Shown here one piece after another: positions 1-5,769 of a stretch of DNA of 5,951 nt (the first letter of the stretch is position 1; the number at the start of each line of letters is the position of its first letter). The position numbers and the translations under genes were made by a program. Below the pieces are notes generated by a model. That model saw only the letters and a list, made by a program, of their open reading frames with translations. It was not told where the DNA came from and did not search any database. The stretch spans positions 1-5,951 of the forward strand of contig CAKMZE010000058.1 of the NCBI GenBank assembly GCA_929200295.1, given 5' to 3'. This stretch comes from an uncultured Alphaproteobacteria bacterium. GTDB lineage: Bacteria > Pseudomonadota > Alphaproteobacteria > Rhodobacterales > Rhodobacteraceae.

Positions 1-176
1 TCAGAGGCGGTTTGCGTCAACGCGGTCTTGCTCTCATCATCCAAGCGCACCGTCTGCGTGCCGCCAAAGAGCTTGCGAAATGGTTTGAAGATCGTTTCAA
101 GCATTGCCAGCAAAGCCGCAGAACTGCCAATCGCAGCCCCATATTCCGCGAGAAACGCGAGTATAATCTCAATCAA
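1..176 (-). CDS. Partial hypothetical protein with N-terminal membrane anchor (5' part only)
   Basis: The gene runs off the left edge and only its first 58 codons are present. I do not recognise the family. Residues 2-30 are hydrophobic and rich in Ala, Ile and Leu (IEIILAFLAEYGAAIG, then SSAALLAMLETIF). They are followed by a basic patch, KPFRKLF at 31-37, and then a polar stretch (TQTVRLDDESKTALTQ) that begins what is presumably a soluble domain. By the positive-inside rule the C-terminal part would be cytoplasmic. The start is inferred to be TTG at 176-174, because a GGAG Shine-Dalgarno (188-185) sits 8 bases upstream. An in-frame GTG at 185-183 would overlap that GGAG, and an in-frame TAA at 200-198 closes the frame further upstream. 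The gene follows proS on the same strand with a 66-base gap, so cotranscription is possible. The reading frame looks real from its composition and ribosome binding site; the function is unknown. Confidence 0.6.
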   Translation of the reverse strand, partial: MIEIILAFLAEYGAAIGSSAALLAMLETIFKPFRKLFGGTQTVRLDDESKTALTQTAS

Positions 177-184
177 ACCACCCA

Positions 185-188
185 CTCC
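185..188 (-). promoter_or_regulatory. Ribosome binding site deciding a TTG start
   Basis: GGAG on the minus strand lies 8 bases before a TTG codon at 176-174. No ATG occurs in this frame before the membrane segment. The competing in-frame GTG at 185-183 would have no properly spaced Shine-Dalgarno. This spacing is the reason for preferring the TTG start of the partial left-edge gene. Confidence 0.45.
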
Positions 189-232
189 ATCGGATTCTTA
201 GCGGGTAGTTTACACAGCTTTCGCGTGCGCGC

Positions 233-254
233 CAGATGTGGATTACAGATGTGG
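233..254. repeat. Short direct repeat CAGATGTGG x2 across the proS stop
   Basis: The 9-base word CAGATGTGG occurs at 233-241 and 246-254, a 13-base period. It straddles the TAA stop codon of proS (245-243 on the minus strand). Two copies this short may be chance; no function is claimed. Confidence 0.4.
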
Positions 255-1583
255 GGCGTAATGCGTCTTCATCTGTGCGACGGCGGCGGCGGCGGGCATT
301 TCGGTGCTTTGCCCGGTGCGGCGTGATGTGACCTCGACCACGCCGTTTTTCAACCCGCGCGGCCCTACCGTGATCCGCCATGGCAGGCCGATCATATCCA
401 TCGTGCCAAACTTGGCCCCCGCGCGTTCATCGCGGTCATCATAAAGCGGCTCAAGCCCGGCTTGGGTCAGCTGCGCATAGAGATCCTCGCAAGCCGCATC
501 GCAAGCCGCATCGCCGCTGCGCATATTTAGGATGCCCACGTGAAATGGCGTGACCCCCTCGGGCCAGATGATCCCTTTGTCGTCATGGCTGGCCTCGATG
601 ATCGCGCCTAAAAGCCGCGACACGCCGATCCCGTGTGAGCCCATATGCACCGCCTGTTTGCCGCCCGCGCCATCATCCACAAGCGCGCCCAGCGCATCTG
701 AATATTTCGTGCCAAAGTAAAAGATCTGGCCAACCTCAATCCCGCGCGCGGTTTTGCGGCGTTCTTCTGGGATTTGGGCAAAGAGCGTCTCATCATGGGT
801 TTCATCGGTGCGTGCGTATTTGGTTGTGAACTCTTCCATCACCGCCGCACAGGCGGCTTTGTCGGTGTAGTCAATCTCGCGGTCCCCGAATGTGAGATCG
901 GTGACGGCGCTGTCGTAGAACACCTCGCTCTCTCCGGTGTCGGCCAGCACGAGGAACTCATGGGTGTCATCGCCACCAATGGGGCCTGAATCCGCGCGCA
1001 TCGGGATCGCCTTGAGCCCCATACGTTCATAGGTGCGCAGGTAGCTGACGAGATGGCGGTTATAGGCGTGCAGCGCGTCTTCTTTGGTCAGGTCAAAGTT
1101 ATAACCGTCTTTCATATAAAATTCGCGGCCGCGCATCACGCCAAAGCGGGGGCGGACCTCATCGCGGAACTTCCATTGGATTTGGTACAGAGTGAGCGGC
1201 AGGTCTTTGTAGGACGTGACATTGGCGCGAAAGATATCGGTGATCAGCTCTTCTGCCGTGGGGGTATAAAGCATATCGCGCCCGCCCCGGTCAGTGATCC
1301 GCAGCATTTCATCGCCATATGCATCATAGCGCCCGCTTTCCCGCCAAAGATCGGCCGATTGCAGCGTGGGCATCAGCATCGCATGATGGCCTGCGCGCGC
1401 TTGTTCTTCATGCACGATGTTTTCAATCTTCTTGAGCACCTTATAGCCCAAAGGCAGCCAGGAATATATCCCAGCACTCGCCTGTTTGATCATCCCCGCT
1501 TGCAGCATATAGCGGTGGCTGACCACCTGCGCTTCGCGTGGGGTTTCCTTGAGAACTGGTAGAAAATAACGGGACAGACGCAT
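243..1583 (-). CDS. proS: Prolyl-tRNA synthetase, short type without editing insertion (ProS type 2)
   Basis: Class II aminoacyl-tRNA synthetase that charges tRNA-Pro with proline using ATP, in the cytoplasm. The protein is 446 residues. Motif 1 is seen around 34-60 (QASAGIYSWLPLGYKVLKK). The TPTAEE proline-pocket loop is at 107-112. Motif 2 is around 133-163 (FRDEVRPRFG with R140, then GREFYMKDGYNF). THEF is at 207-210 and motif 3 is at 315-331 (GSHGIGVSRLLGAIIEA, R323). The anticodon-binding domain spans about 345-446, with the family block YDDRDERAGAKF at 381-392. Only about 150 residues separate motifs 2 and 3, so the ~180-residue INS editing domain of the ~570-residue bacterial form is absent. 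This is usual for alphaproteobacteria; editing of Ala-tRNA-Pro would need a separate trans-acting enzyme not seen here. The start is the ATG at 1583-1581, giving the typical MRLSRYFLP N-terminus and having AGAAGAG 8 bases upstream. The frame stays open for 67 more codons upstream, but that part does not look like protein. Confidence 0.96.
   Translation of the reverse strand: MRLSRYFLPVLKETPREAQVVSHRYMLQAGMIKQASAGIYSWLPLGYKVLKKIENIVHEEQARAGHHAMLMPTLQSADLWRESGRYDAYGDEMLRITDRGGRDMLYTPTAEELITDIFRANVTSYKDLPLTLYQIQWKFRDEVRPRFGVMRGREFYMKDGYNFDLTKEDALHAYNRHLVSYLRTYERMGLKAIPMRADSGPIGGDDTHEFLVLADTGESEVFYDSAVTDLTFGDREIDYTDKAACAAVMEEFTTKYARTDETHDETLFAQIPEERRKTARGIEVGQIFYFGTKYSDALGALVDDGAGGKQAVHMGSHGIGVSRLLGAIIEASHDDKGIIWPEGVTPFHVGILNMRSGDAACDAACEDLYAQLTQAGLEPLYDDRDERAGAKFGTMDMIGLPWRITVGPRGLKNGVVEVTSRRTGQSTEMPAAAAVAQMKTHYAPHL
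487..514 (-). repeat. 12-base in-frame tandem repeat inside proS
   Basis: On the plus strand the unit TCGCAAGCCGCA is repeated perfectly twice, with a few more matching bases after the second copy. It encodes the tandem DAAC-DAAC at residues 358-365, at the entrance to the anticodon-binding domain. The unit is a multiple of three, so the frame is kept. I recall similar GDxACDxACE wording in related synthetases, so the protein repeat may be old; the near-identity at the DNA level is the notable part. Confidence 0.7.
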
Positions 1584-1738
1584 GATGAGCACTCTTCTAA
1601 GACGTATATGATCAATGACAGAGCGTTTAGGCGCATGATGACAAAGAGGCAAGCATATGCTGACATGGTTGATGTGCAATACTTGAACTTCAGCCGTGCA
1701 TACGCCATGTGTAAGCGATAAGATAACGGCGGGTTGAT
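1584..1738. promoter_or_regulatory. Divergent intergenic region between proS and the permease-hdaA-ppk1 cluster
   Basis: This 155-base gap lies between two divergently oriented genes, so it should hold both promoters. It is more AT-rich than the flanking genes. A perfect 10-base palindrome, AGCATATGCT, lies at 1652-1661 and could be an operator half or chance. Towards the permease, TTGAAC (1683-1688) resembles a -35 box and TAAGAT (1719-1724) resembles a -10 box. Their spacing is wrong for them to pair, so no complete sigma-70 promoter is assigned. Towards proS, TTGTCA and a TATACG-like box are visible, but also not at ideal spacing. The presence of promoters is inferred from gene orientation. 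Confidence 0.45.
1592..1598 (-). promoter_or_regulatory. Ribosome binding site of proS
   Basis: AGAAGAG on the minus strand ends 8 bases before the ATG at 1583-1581. It supports the 446-residue start over in-frame codons further upstream. An in-frame GTG three codons earlier overlaps this site and is therefore unlikely to be used. Confidence 0.55.
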
Positions 1739-2800
1739 ATGGGACTTTTAGTTTTACAGCAGGCAAAATATTGGGGCGTTGCAAGCGTCGCCTTTGTGGT
1801 TGTCCTTTGGTTTTTGGGCAATGTTTTGATGCCCTTTATCTTGGGCGGGGCGATTGCTTATTGTCTTGATCCGATTGCAGATCGGCTTGAAAAGCTCGGG
1901 CTCACTCGTGTTGTTTCCGTGACATTAATCTCAATTGCCGCAGCGTTGATCTTTGTTCTGATGATCCTTCTGGTTTTGCCGACCTTGGTCACGCAGGCCT
2001 CGGCCCTGATTGCGGCGGCACCCGATGCGCCCGAGGCCTTGCGCGGGTTTTTAAGCGAACATTTCCCATCCGTCTTGGATCAAAACAGCCCCGTTTATCA
2101 GCAACTGACCAATATCGCCCAAGCGCTACAAGCCAAAGGTGCGGATTTATTTGAGGGGCTGTTGTCCTCAGCGCTCGGGTTGATCAATATCCTTGTGCTC
2201 GTCGTTGTTGTGCCTGTCGTTGCGTTTTACCTGCTGCTTGACTGGGACAATATGGTTGCCCGCATCGATGAGCTACTGCCACGCGATCATGCGCCGGTTG
2301 TGCGCGAGATCGCCCGCGATATTGACCGCACGCTTGCCTCGTTTATTCGCGGTCAAGGCACAGTGTGCCTGATCATGGGCAGCTATTATGCGCTAGGGCT
2401 GATGGCTGTGGGGCTGAACTTTGGTTTGGTCGTCGGGTTCATTGCAGGGCTGATCACCTTTATCCCCTATGTTGGGGCGCTGGTTGGTGGCGCCTTGGCA
2501 ATTGGTCTTGCCCTGTTCCAATTTTGGGGCATGTGGGGCTGGCTGATTGCGGTTGTGATCATCTTTGCCTTGGGGCAGTTTTTTGAAGGTAATATCATCA
2601 CACCGAAGCTGGTTGGAAAATCAGTTGGCCTGCATCCGGTTTGGCTGATTTTTGCGCTGTCTGTGTTTGGATCACTCTTTGGGTTTGTGGGCATGTTGGT
2701 CGCAGTCCCTGTGGCGGCGATGATCGGGGTATTGGTCCGCTTTGGGCTGGGCCAATACAAAGACAGCCGCCTTTATAGCGGTCTGACCAAGAAGGGCTGA
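1739..2800 (+). CDS. AI-2E transporter family (PerM/UPF0118) inner-membrane protein
   Basis: A 353-residue polytopic membrane protein of the AI-2E/PerM family. Members include the E. coli autoinducer-2 exporter TqsA and permeases or antiporters of other or unknown substrate, so the substrate cannot be assigned here. Hydrophobic segments are seen at about 12-42 (probably two), 58-83, 145-168, 203-225, 228-261 (two), 266-285 and 302-335. A soluble loop of about 60 residues (85-143) lies between the third and fourth segments, as usual in the family. Family blocks visible are VPVVAFYLLLDWDNM (158-172), a GLITFIPYVGALVGG stretch (237-251), GNIITPKLVGKSVGLHP (284-300) and the C-terminal FGFVGMLVAVPVAA (314-327). 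Length is normal. The start is the first ATG after an in-frame TAA at 1724-1726; the upstream GGCGGG is a weak ribosome binding site. The stop is one base from the start of hdaA, so the two are probably translationally coupled. Confidence 0.92.
   Translation: MGLLVLQQAKYWGVASVAFVVVLWFLGNVLMPFILGGAIAYCLDPIADRLEKLGLTRVVSVTLISIAAALIFVLMILLVLPTLVTQASALIAAAPDAPEALRGFLSEHFPSVLDQNSPVYQQLTNIAQALQAKGADLFEGLLSSALGLINILVLVVVVPVVAFYLLLDWDNMVARIDELLPRDHAPVVREIARDIDRTLASFIRGQGTVCLIMGSYYALGLMAVGLNFGLVVGFIAGLITFIPYVGALVGGALAIGLALFQFWGMWGWLIAVVIIFALGQFFEGNIITPKLVGKSVGLHPVWLIFALSVFGSLFGFVGMLVAVPVAAMIGVLVRFGLGQYKDSRLYSGLTKKG
2791..2796 (+). promoter_or_regulatory. Ribosome binding site of hdaA inside the permease 3' end
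   Basis: GAAGGG lies 5 bases before the hdaA ATG at 2802 and within the last codons of the upstream permease. The permease stop TGA (2798-2800) and the hdaA start are separated by one base. This arrangement favours re-initiation by ribosomes finishing the permease. Confidence 0.6.
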
Positions 2801-2801
2801 A

Positions 2802-3452
2802 ATGGCTGAGCAGCTTGTCTTTGACTGGCCAGCGGGTGTGGCACTTGGTGCGGATGATTTCTTTGTCTCGCAGGCCAACCAAAATGCGTATGATATGGTT
2901 TGCGCACCAGAAAGCTGGCCGCAGGGCAAGCTGATCCTGACAGGTCCCGCGGGCTGCGGCAAAAGCCACCTTGCGCGTATCTTTCAATCGCAATCCGGTG
3001 CAAAGGTCATCGCCGCAAAGGACCTGCGCAATGAAAGCCCGCCCGATACAGCGATCATCATCGAAGACGCAGAACAACTGCCAGAGACCTCGCAAGAGGC
3101 GCTGTTCCATCTTCATAATCACCAACATCACGCAGGTCGCGCCCTCTTGATCACCGCACGGGATAGCCCGGCACGTTGGCCGCTCACCCTACCCGATCTT
3201 GCCAGCCGGATGCAGGCGATTGCGCTTACCCAGATCGCTGATCCTGATGATAAGCTTTTGACCGCCCTCATTCTCAAGCTCTTTGCGGACCGCCAAATCA
3301 CGCCGCCCCCTGCGCTTGCCCAATATCTTGCGCTACGGATTGAGCGGTCTTTTGCGGCCGCCGCAGATATCGTTGCGCAGTTAGATCAGGCGTCATTGCG
3401 CGATGGCAAACCGCTCAACCAGCGCACCGCGGCATCATTGCTGGACATTTAG
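2802..3452 (+). CDS. hdaA: HdaA/Hda-type DnaA regulatory inactivator (AAA+ protein)
   Basis: A 216-residue DnaA-homologous AAA+ protein lacking the DNA-binding domain IV of DnaA. That length and domain content fit Hda/HdaA, which with the DNA-loaded sliding clamp stimulates ATP hydrolysis by DnaA (RIDA) and so limits re-initiation. Near the N-terminus, QLVFDW (4-9) resembles the Hda clamp-binding motif (QL-x-L/F). Walker A is GPAGCGKSH at 48-56. Walker B is IIIEDAEQL at 85-93, with Glu-Asp where DnaA usually has Asp-Asp. A sensor I-like LLITARDSPARW is at 115-126. The box VII sequence LPDLASRM (130-137) carries R136, matching the arginine finger of E. coli Hda (R153, recalled). A sensor II-like RIERSF is at 179-184. 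The gene follows the permease by one base and is 72 bases before ppk1. A generic DnaA-like ATPase is the alternative, but size, N-terminal motif and context favour HdaA. Confidence 0.9.
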   Translation: MAEQLVFDWPAGVALGADDFFVSQANQNAYDMVCAPESWPQGKLILTGPAGCGKSHLARIFQSQSGAKVIAAKDLRNESPPDTAIIIEDAEQLPETSQEALFHLHNHQHHAGRALLITARDSPARWPLTLPDLASRMQAIALTQIADPDDKLLTALILKLFADRQITPPPALAQYLALRIERSFAAAADIVAQLDQASLRDGKPLNQRTAASLLDI

Positions 3453-3508
3453 CCCTGATCTGAGGGATATAAAGCCCCTGCAAGACAGTGCCATAATATT
3501 GTGAGAAA

Positions 3509-3515
3509 AAGGAGG
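3509..3515 (+). promoter_or_regulatory. Strong ribosome binding site fixing the ppk1 start
   Basis: AAGGAGG is a near-perfect anti-Shine-Dalgarno match, 9 bases before the ATG at 3525. It lies inside the frame that would be translated from the in-frame GTG at 3501. That GTG is therefore not the start. A second ATG directly follows at 3528 and could also be used. Confidence 0.85.
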
Positions 3516-3524
3516 CATACTGCG

Positions 3525-5693
3525 ATGATGACCAGCGATTTTCTTGAATGCCCCTTCCCTGCGCCGCTTGCGCTCAACATCGCAGCCGACAGTCCAGATC
3601 GGTTCGTTAATCGCGAACTGAGCTGGCTTGATTTTAATGGCCGCGTTCTTGAAGAGGCCGAAAACCCGCGTGTCCCGCTGCTAGAGCGGCTGCGGTTTTT
3701 ATCGATCTCTGCAACCAACCTTGATGAGTTTTACACTGTGCGCGTGGCGGGGCTACGCGAGCTTGCGCGCGCTGGCAACACCACACCTGCATTAGACGGG
3801 CGCCCCCCAACAGAGCAATTGCACCTGATTGATGAGCAGGCGAGGCAGCTGATGGCGCGACAACAATCGGTGTTTGATACGCTTTTGTCTGCCCTCGCAC
3901 ACGAAGACATTCATCTGCTCAACCAAACCCAACTGAGCAAAAGCGATATCAAATTCCTTGAGGCGGTGTTTATCGAACAAGTGTTCCCGGTGCTGTCACC
4001 GCTTGCGATTGACCCTGCACATCCCTTTCCGTTCCTGCCCAATCAGGGGTTTGCCCTCGCGCTTGAGCTGGAAAGGGTCAAAGACAAACGCCCCTTGCGC
4101 GCGCTTTTACCGATCCCACCACAGATCGCACGGTTTATCGCGCTTCCAACGCAATCTGGGCATCGGTTTCTCCCGCTCGAAGACCTGTTGCTGTTAAACG
4201 TGGGCAGGCTTTTCCCTGGATACAAGCTGAAGGGTCATTGCAGTTTCCGTGTGCTCCGCGACAGCGATCTTGAGCTTGAAGAAGAGGCCGAAGACCTGGT
4301 CCGTGAATTTGAAACTGCACTGAAACGACGCAGACGTGGTGAGGTCGTGCGGCTAAAGCTTTCAGCTGGCGCGCCCAAGTCATTGCGCAATGTCATCATG
4401 TCAGAGCTGCGCGTGACAGATGCAGAGACCATCGAAATAAAGGGGCTTATTGGGCTGACCGATCTAAATGCCCTGGTGGTTGAAACCCGGCCCGATCTCT
4501 TATGGCCCGTCTTCTCATCGCGGGTGCCAGAACGGGTGCAAGACCACGATGGCGATATGTTTTCAGCAATCCAGCAAAAGGATATGTTGCTGCATCACCC
4601 TTATGAAACCTTTGACATGGTCGTGCGTTTTCTCAATCAAGCCGCGCGCGATCCCAATGTGGTGGCGATCAAGCAAACGCTTTACCGCACATCGCGTAAC
4701 TCCCCCATCGTTGCGGCCCTTTGTGAGGCAGCAGAAGCGGGCAAATCTGTTACCGCATTGGTCGAGCTAAAAGCCCGCTTTGACGAGGCTGCAAATATCC
4801 GGCAGTCGCGGCGTCTTGAGCGTGCGGGCGCACATGTGGTTTACGGCTTTGTGAACTATAAGACCCACGCGAAAATCAGCACTGTTGTGCGCCGTGAGGG
4901 GCAAAAGCTTGTCACTTATACGCATTTTGGCACTGGCAATTACCATCCGATCACCGCACGCGTTTATACTGATCTCAGCCTTTTCACCTCCAACGCCGGA
5001 TTGGGCCGCGATGCGACCAAGGTTTTCAATTATCTCTCGGGCTATGCCCAGCCTGATGGTCTCGAAAACCTCGCGATCTCGCCGCTGGATCTCAAAGAAC
5101 TTCTTTTATCCCATATCGCAGCCGAGGCCGCACATGCCCGTGCTGGCAAACCCGCTGCAATCTGGGCTAAGATGAATGCACTGATCGAAAAGGACGTCAT
5201 TGATGCGCTTTATGCTGCCTCTCAAGACGGGGTAAAGATCAGCCTTGTGATCCGCGGCGTCTGCGGTTTGCGCCCCGGCATCGTCGGGCTATCTGAAAAC
5301 ATCCGTGTCAAATCTGTTGTGGGCAGGTTTCTTGAGCATTCGCGGATTGTTTGTTTTGGCAATGGGCACGGGCTGCCCCATAAAAAGGCGCGCGTCTTTA
5401 TGTCCTCGGCGGATTGGATGGGGCGCAATCTAAAGCGCCGCGTTGAAACCCTGATCGAGATCACCAATGCCACTGTCAAAGCCCAAATCGTCGGGCAGAT
5501 CATGGCCGCCAATCTGCATGACGTCGCACAAAGCTGGGTGATGGATGGCACGGGCACCTATACGCGCGAGACGGCACCAGAAGACAGGTTTACCTTTAAC
5601 TGTCATAGGTTCTTTATGGAGAACCCATCGCTCTCTGGGCGGGGGTCGGCAGGGGCGGCAGACGTGCCACAGTTAACCCATACCGCAGAATAA
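3525..5693 (+). CDS. ppk1: Polyphosphate kinase 1
   Basis: Ppk1 reversibly transfers the gamma-phosphate of ATP to inorganic polyphosphate, through a phosphohistidine intermediate. The 722-residue length fits the family (E. coli 688). The N domain is about 22-125, with RFVNRELSWLDFNGRVLEEA (26-45) and the ATNLDEFYTVRVAGL block (63-77). The head domain is about 126-335, including the FPVLSPLAIDPAHPFPFLPN block (154-173). Two PLD-like catalytic domains follow. Catalytic H448 lies in YKTHAKI (445-451) and the second key histidine, H605, in RFLEHSRI (601-608). R388 (KQTLYR) and R418 (LKARFD) match the metal/phosphate-binding arginines. All four sit 13 residues beyond E. coli H435, H592, R375 and R405 (recalled), so the active site is complete. 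The tail after about 700 (PSLSGRGSAGAADVP) is low-complexity. The ATG at 3525 is chosen over the GTG at 3501 because of the AAGGAGG between them. ppx follows after 76 bases. Confidence 0.97.
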   Translation: MMTSDFLECPFPAPLALNIAADSPDRFVNRELSWLDFNGRVLEEAENPRVPLLERLRFLSISATNLDEFYTVRVAGLRELARAGNTTPALDGRPPTEQLHLIDEQARQLMARQQSVFDTLLSALAHEDIHLLNQTQLSKSDIKFLEAVFIEQVFPVLSPLAIDPAHPFPFLPNQGFALALELERVKDKRPLRALLPIPPQIARFIALPTQSGHRFLPLEDLLLLNVGRLFPGYKLKGHCSFRVLRDSDLELEEEAEDLVREFETALKRRRRGEVVRLKLSAGAPKSLRNVIMSELRVTDAETIEIKGLIGLTDLNALVVETRPDLLWPVFSSRVPERVQDHDGDMFSAIQQKDMLLHHPYETFDMVVRFLNQAARDPNVVAIKQTLYRTSRNSPIVAALCEAAEAGKSVTALVELKARFDEAANIRQSRRLERAGAHVVYGFVNYKTHAKISTVVRREGQKLVTYTHFGTGNYHPITARVYTDLSLFTSNAGLGRDATKVFNYLSGYAQPDGLENLAISPLDLKELLLSHIAAEAAHARAGKPAAIWAKMNALIEKDVIDALYAASQDGVKISLVIRGVCGLRPGIVGLSENIRVKSVVGRFLEHSRIVCFGNGHGLPHKKARVFMSSADWMGRNLKRRVETLIEITNATVKAQIVGQIMAANLHDVAQSWVMDGTGTYTRETAPEDRFTFNCHRFFMENPSLSGRGSAGAADVPQLTHTAE

Positions 5694-5705
5694 TTTTACT
5701 TGCGA

Positions 5706-5735
5706 TTGACAGCGATAGTAGCGGCACAGCATTCT
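5706..5735 (+). promoter_or_regulatory. Possible weak promoter in front of ppx
   Basis: TTGACA at 5706-5711 is a perfect sigma-70 -35 hexamer, in the ppk1-ppx gap. With an 18-base spacer the -10 position reads CATTCT (5730-5735), matching TATAAT at only three of six positions. It would allow ppx transcription independent of ppk1. The single good hexamer may be chance. Confidence 0.25.
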
Positions 5736-5769
5736 CAAACGCAGAACATGCGACCACCGGGGATGGGCT

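Noticed and set aside
12..326. 104-codon plus-strand open frame at the left edge
   Set aside because: It is antisense to the partial membrane protein and to the proS 3' end. Its tail is a Gly run from GGC repeats, opposite Ala codons in proS.
1053..1562. 169-codon plus-strand open frame antisense to proS
   Set aside because: It lies entirely opposite well-conserved proS motifs and its composition is what an antisense frame of a GC-rich gene would give. No ribosome binding site or recognisable domain was seen.
1584..1784. 67-codon N-terminal extension of proS
   Set aside because: The frame is open, but the translation is Cys/His-rich and lacks synthetase features. It crosses the divergent intergenic region and the permease start. 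The ATG at 1583 has a ribosome binding site and gives the family-typical N-terminus.
2598..3131. 177-codon minus-strand open frame across the permease-hdaA junction
   Set aside because: It is antisense to two convincingly identified genes, and its translation shows no recognisable family.
3453..3480. Hairpin or attenuator between hdaA and ppk1
   Set aside because: CCCT and AGGG words can pair in two alternative ways, but each stem is only about four bases. That is too weak to call a terminator or attenuator.
3492..3499. CATAATAT as a -10 box for ppk1
   Set aside because: It resembles TATAAT, but no -35-like hexamer is found 16-18 bases upstream.
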